This document shows, in pieces, positions 54,266 to 64,000 of a stretch of 64,000 nt of DNA. The notes under the pieces were generated by a model. The model saw only the letters and a list, made by a program, of their open reading frames with translations, searched no databases and was not told the DNA's origin. The DNA lies in contig NZ_CP133261.1 in assembly GCF_030931715.1 (NCBI RefSeq), positions 3,326,643-3,390,642 of the forward strand, given 5' to 3'. The translations under genes were made by a program, and so were the position numbers. Each line of letters begins with the position of its first letter. Position 1 is the first letter of the stretch. The DNA comes from Tissierella sp. MB52-C2 (GTDB taxonomy: Bacteria; Bacillota; Clostridia; Tissierellales; Tissierellaceae).

Positions 54266-55642
54266 TTATTTCATATACTTTTCTATTAAGGCTGGGTCTA
54301 GTCTATCTAATTCTTCTTTAGGTAATAGTGAAAGAATTTTCCATGATAAATCTAATGTATTTTCCATATCTCTATTTTCATTATGCTTTTGGGTAACAAA
54401 TTTTTCTTCAAAAGCATCTCCAAACTCCATATGTTTTTTATCCTTATGAGATAAATCATCTTCACCTACTATCTGTGCCAAGGATCTAACATCTTGAACC
54501 TTAGAATATGCAGAAAATAATTGGTTAGATACATCTGGATGATCTTCCCTTGTATAGCCTTCACCGATACCGTCTTTCATAAGTCTTGATAATGAAGGGA
54601 GTACATTTATAGGTGGATAAATATTCTTCTGATGAAGTTCTCTTGATAATACTATCTGTCCCTCTGTTATATATCCAGTTAAGTCTGGTATAGGGTGGGT
54701 TATATCATCATTTGGCATTGTAAGTATTGGTATTAATGTTACTGAACCTTCCCTATCCTTTAACATACCTGCCCTTTCATATAATGCTGCTAAATCAGAG
54801 TAAAGATACCCTGGATAACCTCTTCTACTTGGTACTTCTTCTCTTAGGGAAGAAACTTCTCTAAGAGCTTCACCATAGCTAGTTATATCTGTCATTATAA
54901 CTAATACGTGTTGATTTTCTTCAAAGGCTAGGTATTCTGCTGCCGTTAGAGCTGCCCTTGGTGTTATGATTCTTTCCATTATAGGGTCATCTGCATAATT
55001 AATATACATAACTACCTTGCTCTGAACTCCTGCTTTCTTAAAGGCTTCTTTGAAGAAAAATGCTTCATCATGTTTTACACCTATGGCTGCAAAAACTATT
55101 GAAAAGTTGTCACTTTCCTTACCCTTTACTTTAATCTTTGCCTGTCTAACTATTTGTGCTGCCAATTCATTATGGGGTAATCCTGAACCCGAGAATATAG
55201 GCAGCTTCTGTCCCCTAATAAGGGTAATAAGCCCATCTATTGAAGATATTCCTGTTTGAATATAATCCCTTGGATATTCTCTAGATACGGGATTTATCGG
55301 TCTACCGTTTACATTGTAAAAGTTGTCTGCATATATATCTCCACCATTATCTATTGGCATACCTATTCCATTAAAAGTTCTTCCTAGTATATCCTTAGAT
55401 AATGGGATTTCAAAGGGTCTTCCTTCAAAGCTTACCTTAGTATTTTCTACAGAATGACCTAAGGTAGAACCAAAAACCTGTACTACTACTTTATCTCCAT
55501 CTATTTTGATAACCCTGCCAAGTTTCTTTTCACCTAAATTATTCTCAACTTCAACGATTTCTCCATATCCAACTGCATGAACTTTTGATAATTCAATTAA
55601 TGCTCCCTCTACCTTATCTAATACTAAATATTCTTTTTTCAC
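54266..55642 (-). CDS. V-type ATPase subunit B
   Basis: 458 aa, non-catalytic partner of subunit A. Seen: [18 protein letters not shown] in place of an intact P-loop, typical for V-type B, and [14 protein letters not shown]-like sequence [20 protein letters not shown]. 11 bp after subunit A. Confidence 0.97.
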   Translation of the reverse strand: MKKEYLVLDKVEGALIELSKVHAVGYGEIVEVENNLGEKKLGRVIKIDGDKVVVQVFGSTLGHSVENTKVSFEGRPFEIPLSKDILGRTFNGIGMPIDNGGDIYADNFYNVNGRPINPVSREYPRDYIQTGISSIDGLITLIRGQKLPIFSGSGLPHNELAAQIVRQAKIKVKGKESDNFSIVFAAIGVKHDEAFFFKEAFKKAGVQSKVVMYINYADDPIMERIITPRAALTAAEYLAFEENQHVLVIMTDITSYGEALREVSSLREEVPSRRGYPGYLYSDLAALYERAGMLKDREGSVTLIPILTMPNDDITHPIPDLTGYITEGQIVLSRELHQKNIYPPINVLPSLSRLMKDGIGEGYTREDHPDVSNQLFSAYSKVQDVRSLAQIVGEDDLSHKDKKHMEFGDAFEEKFVTQKHNENRDMENTLDLSWKILSLLPKEELDRLDPALIEKYMK

Positions 55643-55653
55643 TTTATCACCTG

Positions 55654-57426
55654 CTATTTAGAATAATCTAATTCTAATTTATTGTAAAAATCATTAATCA
55701 TATTTTTTAATTCTTCTATCTTTCCTATATTATCGTTAGGTATAGAATATTTCATCTTAATAACTTCATCATAAATTGCTCCATTTCTTACTTTAGAAAT
55801 AGGTATGTTTTTCTTTATAGCTTGCAATCCTCTTTCATATAACAAATCTATGGTTTTTAACATTTCTAATTGTTTCTTTAAAGGTACGTAGGTATCCTCC
55901 TTATGGAAAGCATTTTGCTGTAAAAATCCTATTTTTATCACTCTAGCAACCTCAAGAATTAATCTTTGATCATCAGGCAACACATCTTCACCAACTAAAA
56001 GAACTATTTCAAGGAGCCTGCTTTCCTCAAATAAAAGTCTTAACATCTTTCCTCGAAATCCATCTACTTCTTCATTTAACTCCATTTCGTAATAGTTTCG
56101 GAGCATTTCCATATATCCACTATAACTATTCAACCAGTTTATAGCTGGATAATGTCTTGAATAAGCTAGTTCTCTATCTAGTCCTAAAAATACATTTACA
56201 AATCTTTTGGTGTTTTCTGTAACTGGCTCAGAGAAATCCCCTCCTGCGGGAGATACTGCACCTATAATAGTTACAGAACCTTCATTACCTGAAAGAGATT
56301 TTACATATCCTGCTCTCTCATAGAATTGGGCAAGTCTAGAAGGCAAATATGCTGGATAGCCTTCTTCTGCCGGCATTTCCTCTAGTCTTCCTGATATTTC
56401 ACGTAAAGCCTCTGCCCAACGGGAAGTGGAGTCTGCCATTATTGCCACATGATATCCCATATCTCTAAAGTATTCTGCCATGGTAATTCCTGTATAAATA
56501 CTGGCTTCCCTTGCTGCTACTGGCATATTTGATGTATTAGCTATAAGGACAGTTCTTTCTACTATAGCTCTCCCAGTTTTAGGATCTATTAGTTCTGGAA
56601 AGTCCTCCAGTACTTCTGTCATTTCGTTTCCTCTTTCACCGCAACCAATATATATTATAATATCTGCATCTGACCATTTTGCCAGTTGGTGCTGAGTCAT
56701 AGTCTTTCCTGTACCAAATCCTCCAGGAATTGCAGCAGTTCCACCCTTCGCTATGGGAAAGAAAATATCTAGAACCCTTTGTCCTGTGGCTAATAATTTA
56801 GTTATAGGCAATCTTTCTTTTATTGGTCTTGAAACTCTAACAGGCCATTCCTGATACATTTTAAGAGAATACTTATTTCCTTCGCCATCTTCTATTTCTA
56901 CTAGCTCTTCTTCAATATTATATTTTCCATTTTTTATTACCTTAGTTACTTTCCCTTCTAGTCCTACTGGTACTAGAAGTTTGTGATTAATTAAAGATGT
57001 CTCCTGCACCGTACCAAATATTTCCCCTTCTTTAAGGAATTGTCCCATTTCTACATTTATATTTACTTCCCATAATTTTTCTTCATCTATAGATATAAGA
57101 CCTATACCTTCTGGAATAAAGCTGCCAAAATCATCTCTTATTTTCTTTAGAGGCCTTTGAATACCATCAAACATATTGCCTAACATACCAGGACCTAGTT
57201 TTAGGGACAAAGGCTTTCCAGTTGAAACTATCTTTTCTCCTCTTTTTAAACCTTCTGTTTCTTCATATACCTGAACTGTGCCGTATTCTCCATCTATGGA
57301 TATAATCTCACCAATGAGTTTTTTGTCTCCTACTAATACCATTTCTCTCATTTTAAATCCAGTCATTTCTTCTCCAAGTATTACAGGACCGTTGATCATA
57401 GAGATTTTACCAACTAAGTTATTCAT
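55654..57426 (-). CDS. V-type ATPase catalytic subunit A
   Basis: 590 aa. Seen: P-loop PGGFGTGKT, the V-type non-homologous insert (about residues 110-200), and [20 protein letters not shown]. Hydrolyses or synthesises ATP. The start overlaps the end of subunit E by 8 bp. Confidence 0.97.
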   Translation of the reverse strand: MNNLVGKISMINGPVILGEEMTGFKMREMVLVGDKKLIGEIISIDGEYGTVQVYEETEGLKRGEKIVSTGKPLSLKLGPGMLGNMFDGIQRPLKKIRDDFGSFIPEGIGLISIDEEKLWEVNINVEMGQFLKEGEIFGTVQETSLINHKLLVPVGLEGKVTKVIKNGKYNIEEELVEIEDGEGNKYSLKMYQEWPVRVSRPIKERLPITKLLATGQRVLDIFFPIAKGGTAAIPGGFGTGKTMTQHQLAKWSDADIIIYIGCGERGNEMTEVLEDFPELIDPKTGRAIVERTVLIANTSNMPVAAREASIYTGITMAEYFRDMGYHVAIMADSTSRWAEALREISGRLEEMPAEEGYPAYLPSRLAQFYERAGYVKSLSGNEGSVTIIGAVSPAGGDFSEPVTENTKRFVNVFLGLDRELAYSRHYPAINWLNSYSGYMEMLRNYYEMELNEEVDGFRGKMLRLLFEESRLLEIVLLVGEDVLPDDQRLILEVARVIKIGFLQQNAFHKEDTYVPLKKQLEMLKTIDLLYERGLQAIKKNIPISKVRNGAIYDEVIKMKYSIPNDNIGKIEELKNMINDFYNKLELDYSK

Positions 57427-58048
57427 TTAAATCACCTGTCTTTTCTAATAAACCATGTAGCTTTTTACCGATTTCATATCTATTGGAAAATATAATGGTT
57501 TTAAAACTATTATCCAGATTATAAGTCTTATTTTTATCTGATAATATAAATCCACCGATTAAATCCTTTGTAATCGCGCTAAAGGATATTTCCTTATTGC
57601 TTTCTTCCCCAATTTTTATAATGGAGTTTTTAAATCTTTCTAAATCTATTTCCGTTAATCCTATGATAATGCTGTGTTCTTCTACTTCATTAATTAAATC
57701 TTGAATTTTACTTAGGACGTAGTTTTCATAATCTTTAGTTTTAGTAAATTCCTTTGCTTTCTCTTCTAATGTCTGCATTAAATCTTCTAGAAGTTCTTCC
57801 CTCTTGGAAAGTATTCTTTCTCTATTTTTTTCAATAGCCTTAGAAATCATTTCATTTTTTTGAATTTCAGCTAAATTTCTTTTTCTTTCTAATAGATTTT
57901 CTTTGGCTTCCATGAGGCTAGATGTCTTTGCCTCTAATATCTTTTTGTTTCGTTCTTCTTGTTCTTCCAGGAATCTTTTACATTTTTCTTCTTCATCTTT
58001 ATAGACTAATTTATAGAAAATATCTAACTTATCATCAATAGTAATCAT
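57419..58048 (-). CDS. V-type ATPase subunit E
   Basis: 209 aa, charged helical N-terminal half (peripheral stalk coiled coil) and a globular C-terminal end that binds subunit B. Sequence conservation is low; the call rests on length, composition and its place between F and A. Confidence 0.87.
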   Translation of the reverse strand: MITIDDKLDIFYKLVYKDEEEKCKRFLEEQEERNKKILEAKTSSLMEAKENLLERKRNLAEIQKNEMISKAIEKNRERILSKREELLEDLMQTLEEKAKEFTKTKDYENYVLSKIQDLINEVEEHSIIIGLTEIDLERFKNSIIKIGEESNKEISFSAITKDLIGGFILSDKNKTYNLDNSFKTIIFSNRYEIGKKLHGLLEKTGDLNE

Positions 58049-58059
58049 TATTTCACCAC

Positions 58060-58365
58060 CTAGATTTTTATACCTACAGATTCCTTAACATATCTCATAA
58101 TAAAATTTCTGTCCCTTAAGCCAGTTGCATCTGGAATAGTAGTTATAAGCTTAGAATCTCCAGTTCTTTTTAGTTCCAATACCTGTTCTTCTATTTCTTC
58201 AAATATCTTTTCCGTTATTATAATTATTCCAATGTCTGGATTTTCAACAGCTTCTTTGAAATACTTCTCTGTTTCTTCTTTATTTTTTGCTAAAATTCCT
58301 TCTATTCCTGCAAGCCTAAGTCCTATTATAGTGTCTTCATTATGGCTGATTAAGAAGGATTTCAT
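58060..58365 (-). CDS. V-type ATPase subunit F
   Basis: 101 aa. Rossmann-like small subunit of the central stalk: FLISHNEDTIIGLRLAGIEG and IGIIIITEKIFEEI. Starts 1 bp after subunit K. Confidence 0.93.
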   Translation of the reverse strand: MKSFLISHNEDTIIGLRLAGIEGILAKNKEETEKYFKEAVENPDIGIIIITEKIFEEIEEQVLELKRTGDSKLITTIPDATGLRDRNFIMRYVKESVGIKI

Positions 58366-58366
58366 A

Positions 58367-58789
58367 TTATAACCTTCCTAGGATTAAGATAGATACTATA
58401 AGTCCATAAATAGCAATACCTTCTGCAAGACCTACGAATATCAATGTCTTACCTAATATTCTTGAATCCTCAGATACAGCTCCTAAAGCTGAAGCACCTA
58501 CTACAGCAACTGCATATCCTGTACCTATGGCTGCTAATCCTGTAGATAAAGCTGCTGCAATAAATCCCATACCTGATGCTGCAGATGCGGAAGCTGTTTC
58601 AGCATTAATCGCTCCTGGCACTAAAGTTATTATGGCAGCTGCTAATAGTGGTAAAAATACGAATAAGTTTGTTCTTAAAGCCTTCTTTAATCTCTTTTTG
58701 CTCTCTTCCATGTTGTTATAAATCATAAAAATTCCAGTTCCTATGGTAATTAAAACCATTAAAGTTGTTGATATTAATATAAATTGCAT
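58367..58789 (-). CDS. V-type ATPase rotor subunit K (c-ring)
   Basis: 140 aa, four membrane helices. The last helix carries the ion-binding glutamate in GLAEGIAIYGLIVSILIL. The first pair of helices lacks an acidic site. Whether the ion is Na+ or H+ cannot be settled from this sequence alone. Confidence 0.93.
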   Translation of the reverse strand: MQFILISTTLMVLITIGTGIFMIYNNMEESKKRLKKALRTNLFVFLPLLAAAIITLVPGAINAETASASAASGMGFIAAALSTGLAAIGTGYAVAVVGASALGAVSEDSRILGKTLIFVGLAEGIAIYGLIVSILILGRL

Positions 58790-58803
58790 TTAAATTCCTC
58801 CTA

Positions 58804-60741
58804 TTATTTAATATTTACAGGGTTAAATTCCTTTCCTTCACCTTTATAATATCTACTAAACAATTCATAATATTGAAGTCTTAAACCTTGAATGAACACT
58901 ATAAGACCTTCCATACCAATGATTACAATATTTCCTATAATAAGAACTATAATATTTCCTGTAGTCGTTCCTATCATTTTTCCTATGGTCTCAAAGGCTA
59001 TAAATAAACCTACGTGAGTTAGTGCAAAGGCCCCTACCCTTATGAAAGAAACTGTACCACTTAACATACTCAAAAAAGTTTCTATAATGGAAAATACAGA
59101 TTCTACATAATATCCAGATATATCATCTCCATGAAGAGGACGTTTTTTCGTTATAAGATGAGTAAGTGGTTGTCTAAATATCATGGCTAATATACATAAA
59201 ACAATGATAACTATACCTATTTCCATTGACAATATTGGTCTATTTAAAAGCTTTCCACCAACTAATATCAGTAAGCATAGATATAATAAAAACCCGGCCA
59301 AGCCTTCTTTTCCAAATAATCCATCTTCTATGTCTCTTCTCTTCACACTGTTTATCATTCCATAGATATAAGCTATAAGAATAAGTCCTATACCTATGAA
59401 TACTGCTGCCACCAGTACTGTATTTATATTTTCAAAGGGCTTAATTATAAGGGCAGGCAAAATATCTTCAAATCCAAATACTGCTCCATATAATCCTCCA
59501 AATATCATAGAACTAATACCTAGTCTTCCTAATAAACCACCAAACATCTTATTTTTCCTAGATAAAATCAGTCCACCTAATAATAGTATAAATCCTTGCC
59601 CTAAGTCTCCAAACATTGCCCCAAATAATAACATATAGGATATAGATAAAAATGGAGTAGGGTCTAGTTCGTTGTAAGATGGGACGCCATACATTCTAAC
59701 TAAAGATTCAAAGGGTCTAAAAAGCCAAAAATTTCTTAGTTTAGTAGGTGGTGTAAGATCTGACTCATCCTTAAACATTATAAGGATATCTTCATACTCC
59801 CTTAATCTATCTTCAATATTTTTCTTATCTTTTTTAGCTACCCAACCTGATAGATAAAAAAATCTATTAGATCTTGCTAATTTTTCTTTGATATCTTCAA
59901 TTTTTCCTTTTACATTTAAATGATTTATTGATTTTATAATATTGTCTTTATATTTATTTTCTAAATCAATTAATAGTTCTTCTAATATTTTTATATTTTT
60001 TCTTAGTTCTTTTAGCTTTACTTCTAAAGTCTCCATCATATCCTTTGGAGTACCTTTATATTCCTCAGGTATTATAATCTCTCTAAAGTTTAAAGATCTT
60101 AAAATTCTATTCATTTCTTCTCTTATGGTTGAAGGGTAAATAACTAAATAAGTTTCTCCATCTTTATTTGTTCCTGTATGGAGAATAGTCGCTAATATAT
60201 TTTCATAGTTCTTTTTAAGATTTAATCTATCTTCTTTTGATAAGGACCCAATTCTAAAGTCAAAGTATGAAAGGTTTCTCAGATTTTCTATTGGTATTGT
60301 AAAGTCTTTTATTTGTGAAAAGCTTCTATAAAAGTCTTCTATTTCCTTTAACTGTTTTTTAGCTGATTTCAATTCTTCATTAGGGCCCTTTACCTCATCA
60401 TAGATATTTTCTAATTCCTTGGAGATACAAGATATGTCTACATTCTCTTTTAAATCAGGTTCCATATCTATAGATTCAATATGAAATATTTCTTTTAATT
60501 CTTCTCCTTTTTTAAGAGCTCCCTCATAAAACTTATCTTTCTGAAAGGATGTTATATAGTTTAAATCTATGACTTTTTCTAAGTTTTCATCCTCTACCTT
60601 GAAGACAAAACTATTATCTTCAATTTGTGATAATGCAGATACTAAATCTACCTTTCCAGACAAGATGATATCCTTCAGTACATTATCTACATCAAAGATA
60701 TTTCCAATGACATTAATCATAGTCATCTTTTCAACAGCCAT
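58804..60741 (-). CDS. V-type ATPase membrane subunit I
   Basis: 645 aa. N-terminal cytoplasmic coiled coil (residues 1-330) and a C-terminal part of about seven to eight membrane helices with the channel arginine region (LSGTVSFIRVGAFALTHVGL). Its ATG overlaps the subunit C stop by 1 bp. Confidence 0.94.
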   Translation of the reverse strand: MAVEKMTMINVIGNIFDVDNVLKDIILSGKVDLVSALSQIEDNSFVFKVEDENLEKVIDLNYITSFQKDKFYEGALKKGEELKEIFHIESIDMEPDLKENVDISCISKELENIYDEVKGPNEELKSAKKQLKEIEDFYRSFSQIKDFTIPIENLRNLSYFDFRIGSLSKEDRLNLKKNYENILATILHTGTNKDGETYLVIYPSTIREEMNRILRSLNFREIIIPEEYKGTPKDMMETLEVKLKELRKNIKILEELLIDLENKYKDNIIKSINHLNVKGKIEDIKEKLARSNRFFYLSGWVAKKDKKNIEDRLREYEDILIMFKDESDLTPPTKLRNFWLFRPFESLVRMYGVPSYNELDPTPFLSISYMLLFGAMFGDLGQGFILLLGGLILSRKNKMFGGLLGRLGISSMIFGGLYGAVFGFEDILPALIIKPFENINTVLVAAVFIGIGLILIAYIYGMINSVKRRDIEDGLFGKEGLAGFLLYLCLLILVGGKLLNRPILSMEIGIVIIVLCILAMIFRQPLTHLITKKRPLHGDDISGYYVESVFSIIETFLSMLSGTVSFIRVGAFALTHVGLFIAFETIGKMIGTTTGNIIVLIIGNIVIIGMEGLIVFIQGLRLQYYELFSRYYKGEGKEFNPVNIK

Positions 60742-61802
60742 TATTTATCACTTCCTTCAATTTTCCTTACTAAATATTCTTTTATTTCCTCTATTTCCAG
60801 TCCATATTTTTTAGCTTCTAATATAGAAATAATATCTCTTATTTCATACTCTAAAAGATGAAAATATGCAAAAGACATTGTTATATCAAACTTTGCTTTT
60901 TTAAATACATCTGAAAACCTGTAATAAATATATCTTTCAATTCTTCTCTCCATATATAAATCTACATCTTTTTCAGTATCAAATAAGAAATCATAAGAGG
61001 TGGATAAGACAATTTCTTTAAGCTCATCTACATTGGAATAACACATTTTCTTTAAAATTTTATATTTCAACTCATATCCATGGGGTAATATGAAATTTAT
61101 TAACTCCTCCGGGATTAAATTATAAAATTTAATTCCTCTATAAATCCATTCAATATTTAATAAATCTTCGTTTCTCCCAAGTATTTCTTCAAAGATTAAT
61201 CTATCTTCTTTCTTCAATTTCTTAGAATTATTGCTTAAAAGATTAAAATATAGCCTATCTAGATTCATTTCCATATAAAATATAATCTTTTCAGGTTCTT
61301 CCTTTCTATAAGGACTTAAAAAACTATAATAAATAGTTCCCTCTAAGTTTTCGATTAATTCTTCTAAATTAGATGAATTCTTTAACTTATTAGAATCAAA
61401 GCTGTAATTTTCCCCACCTAAAAGGCTTAAATTTCTGAATTCCATCTTTATCTTATCTTCATTTCTGCTTAAAGCTCTTAAATATAGTTTTAAATCTTCA
61501 ATTTCATATCTAAGAATTAAAGCCTTGAATAGATCCTTATATCCACCAGCAAAATATTTTATTATTCTGCCAAACTCATGGATTAGATTTCTTTCAAGCT
61601 CTATTTGAACTTGTGGAATATCCTCTAAGTCTTCCCCATTCTTTAAGACCTCTTTATAACTAGTATTTTCTTTTAGATATAAAATTTGTTCCTCTACGCT
61701 TTCCTTTTCCATTAATTGAATATAATCTTCTTTGTCTAATAGTTTAGCCTTTAGAACTCTAATCTTAGTGTTTATGGCTGCAAAAACTCTTTCATTGCCC
61801 AT
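60741..61802 (-). CDS. V-type ATPase subunit C
   Basis: About 353 aa, helical, links the central stalk to the c-ring (V0 d-type). Seen: N-terminal FAAINTKIRVLKAKLLDKED and DLFKALILRYEIEDLKLYLR. Start placed at the ATG 61800-61802 behind GAGGG; the longer open frame overlaps the previous gene. Confidence 0.92.
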   Translation of the reverse strand: MGNERVFAAINTKIRVLKAKLLDKEDYIQLMEKESVEEQILYLKENTSYKEVLKNGEDLEDIPQVQIELERNLIHEFGRIIKYFAGGYKDLFKALILRYEIEDLKLYLRALSRNEDKIKMEFRNLSLLGGENYSFDSNKLKNSSNLEELIENLEGTIYYSFLSPYRKEEPEKIIFYMEMNLDRLYFNLLSNNSKKLKKEDRLIFEEILGRNEDLLNIEWIYRGIKFYNLIPEELINFILPHGYELKYKILKKMCYSNVDELKEIVLSTSYDFLFDTEKDVDLYMERRIERYIYYRFSDVFKKAKFDITMSFAYFHLLEYEIRDIISILEAKKYGLEIEEIKEYLVRKIEGSDK

Positions 61803-61812
61803 AAATATCCCT

Positions 61813-62130
61813 CTATTCTTCCATCCTAAATAAACCAACCCATAAGTCTTCAACTAATCTTTTTTTATTTTCCTTATAGGAGTTTTCAATATCTTTTAAG
61901 ATCTTACTATCTTTATATTCTAATCTTTCTATTTCTTCTTCACTTTCCTTAATGATTTTCTTATAAATATCTTCTCCCTCTATCCTTCCCTCTTCCATAT
62001 ACCTTTTTTCTAACTCTTGAAGGTTTTCTTTTAGCTGTCTTTCTCTTTGATTCATAATTTCTTCAGTCTTCAGCTTTATGTTTACAGCGTCTTTATCAAT
62101 GCTAATAATCTTTTTAACAATATCATCCAT
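61813..62130 (-). CDS. V-type ATPase subunit H/G-like peripheral stalk protein
   Basis: 105 aa, almost wholly helical and charged (KLKTEEIMNQRERQLKENLQ). First gene of the operon, where Enterococcus has ntpF. Start at the ATG 62128-62130 with GGAG 8 nt upstream. Confidence 0.8.
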   Translation of the reverse strand: MDDIVKKIISIDKDAVNIKLKTEEIMNQRERQLKENLQELEKRYMEEGRIEGEDIYKKIIKESEEEIERLEYKDSKILKDIENSYKENKKRLVEDLWVGLFRMEE

Positions 62131-62153
62131 AGCCATCACTCCTCGATTAATCT

Positions 62154-62181
62154 ATTATACTCCTATTATTTTTTATGTAAA
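62154..62181 (-). promoter_or_regulatory. V-ATPase operon promoter
   Basis: On the minus strand TTTACA (62176-62181), 16 bp, TATAAT (62154-62159), 24 bp before the first start codon. Confidence 0.6.
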
Positions 62182-62335
62182 CTTTGATAATTTCTCCTTT
62201 GAGCTCGATAATTTAATATAGATCAACTTCTAATAATAATAATTAACCTCTCTCTTATTTACTCGATAAATCTCTCTTATACTTCTATTTACTTCTTTTT
62301 TATATTCGTTACAAAAATTTAATAAAATAAAAAAG

Positions 62336-62375
62336 GGGCTGTTTCATAACTGATTTATCAGTTATGAAACAGCCC
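62336..62375 (-). repeat. Palindromic repeat, copy 2, acting as ior terminator
   Basis: 18-bp perfect stem GGGCTGTTTCATAACTGA, loop TTTA. On the minus strand it runs into TTTTTT. Nearly identical to the hairpin at 34873-34913 and sharing its ends with the insertion sequence at 33 kb. It lies 11 bp past iorB. Confidence 0.85.
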
Positions 62376-62386
62376 TTCTCTTTATT

Positions 62387-62953
62387 TTAGTTTAATCCTC
62401 TTTCGAAAGCCTTTAAATTTACTTCATGAACTCTTTCAGGAAGGAATTTCTTTATTTTTTGTTTCCAATCTATATTTTCTAGTCCTAAAGCCTTAACTAT
62501 AAGCCCTAACATTACTATATTTTGGCATCTTGGTTCTCCCAGTTCTTCTGCTATATCTCTTGCATTTATTGATATTACATTATCAATTTTAGATTTTAAT
62601 TCTTCCATTATATTTTCGGGATATTTCTCTAATCCTGCTAAAACTGGCAAAGGCCACATTTCTTCTTCATTTACTATTAATGTTCCGTCCTTTTTAAGTT
62701 GAGAGACATATCTTGCTCCTTCTAATTTCTCAAAAGAAACTAATACATCTGCTTCTCCTTTGTTTATAGTTGGTGAATATACCTTATCACCAAATCTAAT
62801 TTGAGTAGTAACACTACCACCTCTTTGAGCCATACCATGGATTTCAGACATTTTTACATCGTAGCCTTCTTCCAATAGCCCTTCTGATAATATTTTAGAT
62901 ACTAGAATTGTACCTTGACCACCTACACCTACTAAAAGTAAAGACTTAGCCAA
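62387..62953 (-). CDS. iorB: Indolepyruvate:ferredoxin oxidoreductase beta subunit
   Basis: 188 aa. Seen: VGVGGQGTILVSKILSEGL (nucleotide-like loop) and EIHGMAQRGGSVTTQIRFGD, typical of the gamma/beta subunit of 2-oxoacid oxidoreductases of the Ior type. Start is TTG at 62951-62953, right after the alpha stop, with GAGGTGGAG as ribosome site. Confidence 0.95.
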   Translation of the reverse strand: MAKSLLLVGVGGQGTILVSKILSEGLLEEGYDVKMSEIHGMAQRGGSVTTQIRFGDKVYSPTINKGEADVLVSFEKLEGARYVSQLKKDGTLIVNEEEMWPLPVLAGLEKYPENIMEELKSKIDNVISINARDIAEELGEPRCQNIVMLGLIVKALGLENIDWKQKIKKFLPERVHEVNLKAFERGLN

Positions 62954-64000
62954 TTACTCCACCTCTTTCCCAAAAGATTCTATAGCATTAAATGGACAAA
63001 CCTGTAGACATACTGTACAGCCGTTACATAGTGAAGTATCCATACTTACTACATTATCCTTCATAGATATGGCTGGACAACCTATTCTTAAACAAGTCTT
63101 ACATTTTCTACATTTATCTTGATTTACTTGACAATGTAGTCCACGTCTCGCCTTTTGAACATCTTTAATAAGTGCACAAGGCTGTTTTGTAATAATTACA
63201 AATGGGTCTGTGGCTTGTAGCGCGTCTTTTACTGCATTTATATTTTCATCCATTTTATATGGATCTATTACCCTTATATTTTCCTCTTTAACACCTATAG
63301 CCTTAACTAAGCCTTCTATATCAATCATTGGTGCTTCTATACCAGATATGTTCTTACCAGTACCTGGATTTTGCTGATGTCCTGTCATAGCAGTAATCCT
63401 ATTATCAAGGATTACAACTACCATATTGCTCTTATTATATACTGCATTAACTAATCCTGTCATACCAGAGTGGAAGAATGTGGAGTCCCCTACAAATCCA
63501 AATACCTTCTTCTCTCTATCTGCCATTTGGTTGACCTTATCAAATCCAATACCTGCCGTAATTCCAGCACCCATACAAATAACAGTGTCTCCCATACCTA
63601 ATGGCGGCATAGCTCCTAAGGTATAACAACCTATATCTGATGTAACTACTACCTTATTTTTATGTTTAGATAGAGCATAGAATATTCCTCTATGTGGACA
63701 TCCTGCACATAATGCAGGAGGTCTAGACGATACTTCTAAATCTAATTTATGTGTATCTTCTACCTTTTCACCCAGCATAGCTTCTCTTATGATTTGCGGA
63801 TTTATTTCTCCACAAACTGAGAATATCTCCTTACCTATACATTCTATTCCCATGGCTTTAATAAATTGTTCCATATATGGCTCATTTTCTTCTATTACAT
63901 AGAGCTTGTCTACTTCGTTACTAAATTCTTTAAATAATTTATCTGGTAATGGATAGCTAAATCCTACCTTCAAGTATGATACAGTATCTCCAAATACTTC
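62954..64000 (-). CDS. iorA: Indolepyruvate:ferredoxin oxidoreductase alpha subunit, partial
   Basis: C-terminal about 348 codons; the frame stays open to the right edge. Oxidises arylpyruvates from aromatic amino acids to aryl-acyl-CoA, reducing ferredoxin. Seen: TPP-binding region (CAGCPHRGIFYAL, SDIGCYTLGAMPPLGMGD, GDSTFFHSGMTGLVNAVYN) and two C-terminal 4Fe-4S motifs (CRKCKTCLRIGCPA and CNGCTVCLQVCPF). Confidence 0.96.
   Translation of the reverse strand, partial: EVFGDTVSYLKVGFSYPLPDKLFKEFSNEVDKLYVIEENEPYMEQFIKAMGIECIGKEIFSVCGEINPQIIREAMLGEKVEDTHKLDLEVSSRPPALCAGCPHRGIFYALSKHKNKVVVTSDIGCYTLGAMPPLGMGDTVICMGAGITAGIGFDKVNQMADREKKVFGFVGDSTFFHSGMTGLVNAVYNKSNMVVVILDNRITAMTGHQQNPGTGKNISGIEAPMIDIEGLVKAIGVKEENIRVIDPYKMDENINAVKDALQATDPFVIITKQPCALIKDVQKARRGLHCQVNQDKCRKCKTCLRIGCPAISMKDNVVSMDTSLCNGCTVCLQVCPFNAIESFGKEVE

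Overview
The window is AT-rich DNA from a low-GC Gram-positive anaerobe. Codon use, the Bacillus-type (large) SRP RNA, two Spo0E-like phosphatases, a V-type ATPase operon, indolepyruvate:ferredoxin oxidoreductase, flagellin and CsoR/CtsR-type control sites all fit a motile, spore-forming, amino-acid-fermenting member of the Clostridia. Tissierella-like is my best guess; no 16S gene is present to confirm it.

Layout. 1-3.2 kb: part of a di/oligopeptide ABC importer, running off the left edge. 3.5-6.1 kb: dnaX-ybaB-recR. 6.5-8.8 kb: a chemoreceptor, tRNA-Ser(GGA) and SRP RNA. 8.8-12.7 kb: flagellin operon (a FliK-like long protein, a small protein, flagellin, FliS). 12.8-15.2 kb: YaaR, phasin-like and ABC1-kinase genes. 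15.3-21 kb: racemase, MacB-like ABC exporter, small HTH protein, GNAT enzyme. 21.2-23.8 kb: clpB. 24-33 kb: LacI-controlled nucleoside salvage operon (regulator, ribokinase, lipoprotein, ABC importer, nucleoside hydrolase, ADP-ribosylglycohydrolase). 33-34.9 kb: an IS1182-like element with a broken or frameshifted transposase. 34.9-37 kb: DnaJ-like gene, two Spo0E-like genes and an XRE regulator. 37-40 kb: copper efflux (copA-copZ-csoR). 40-42.9 kb: feoA-feoB-feoC. 43-47.6 kb: pncB, a DUF4129 membrane protein with a DUF58 remnant, and a pair of related membrane proteins. 48-53.6 kb: an Agr-like quorum-sensing region. 53.6-62.1 kb: nine-gene V-type ATPase operon. 62.4-64 kb: iorB and part of iorA.

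The most unusual part is 48-53.6 kb. It holds an AgrB-type protease, a LytTR response regulator, an AgrC-like GHKL kinase and an overlooked 43-codon AgrD-like peptide gene whose ring-forming residue would be serine instead of cysteine. The region looks like a duplicated agr locus whose copies lost complementary parts: one keeps agrB, the other keeps agrD, regulator and kinase. Four promoters in the region share the same layout: half-sites resembling GACCACTTAAWCCAA (direct repeats 20 bp apart at three of them) followed by exactly 27 bp and TATAAT. They drive agrB, the agrD side, a three-gene operon of unknown small proteins, and a short non-coding transcript of about 93 nt ending in an intrinsic terminator, an arrangement that recalls RNAIII of staphylococcal agr. 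The unknown operon's leader consists almost entirely of nine exact GGGGATA heptamers, a candidate phase-variable and G-quadruplex element.

Several regulatory sites can be read directly: a 37-nt perfect palindrome over the LacI-type promoter, a GC-rich CsoR-like operator at copA, a Fur box at feoA, and CtsR-like heptad repeats at the DnaJ-like gene, with a second, orphan copy near a duplicated Spo0E gene.
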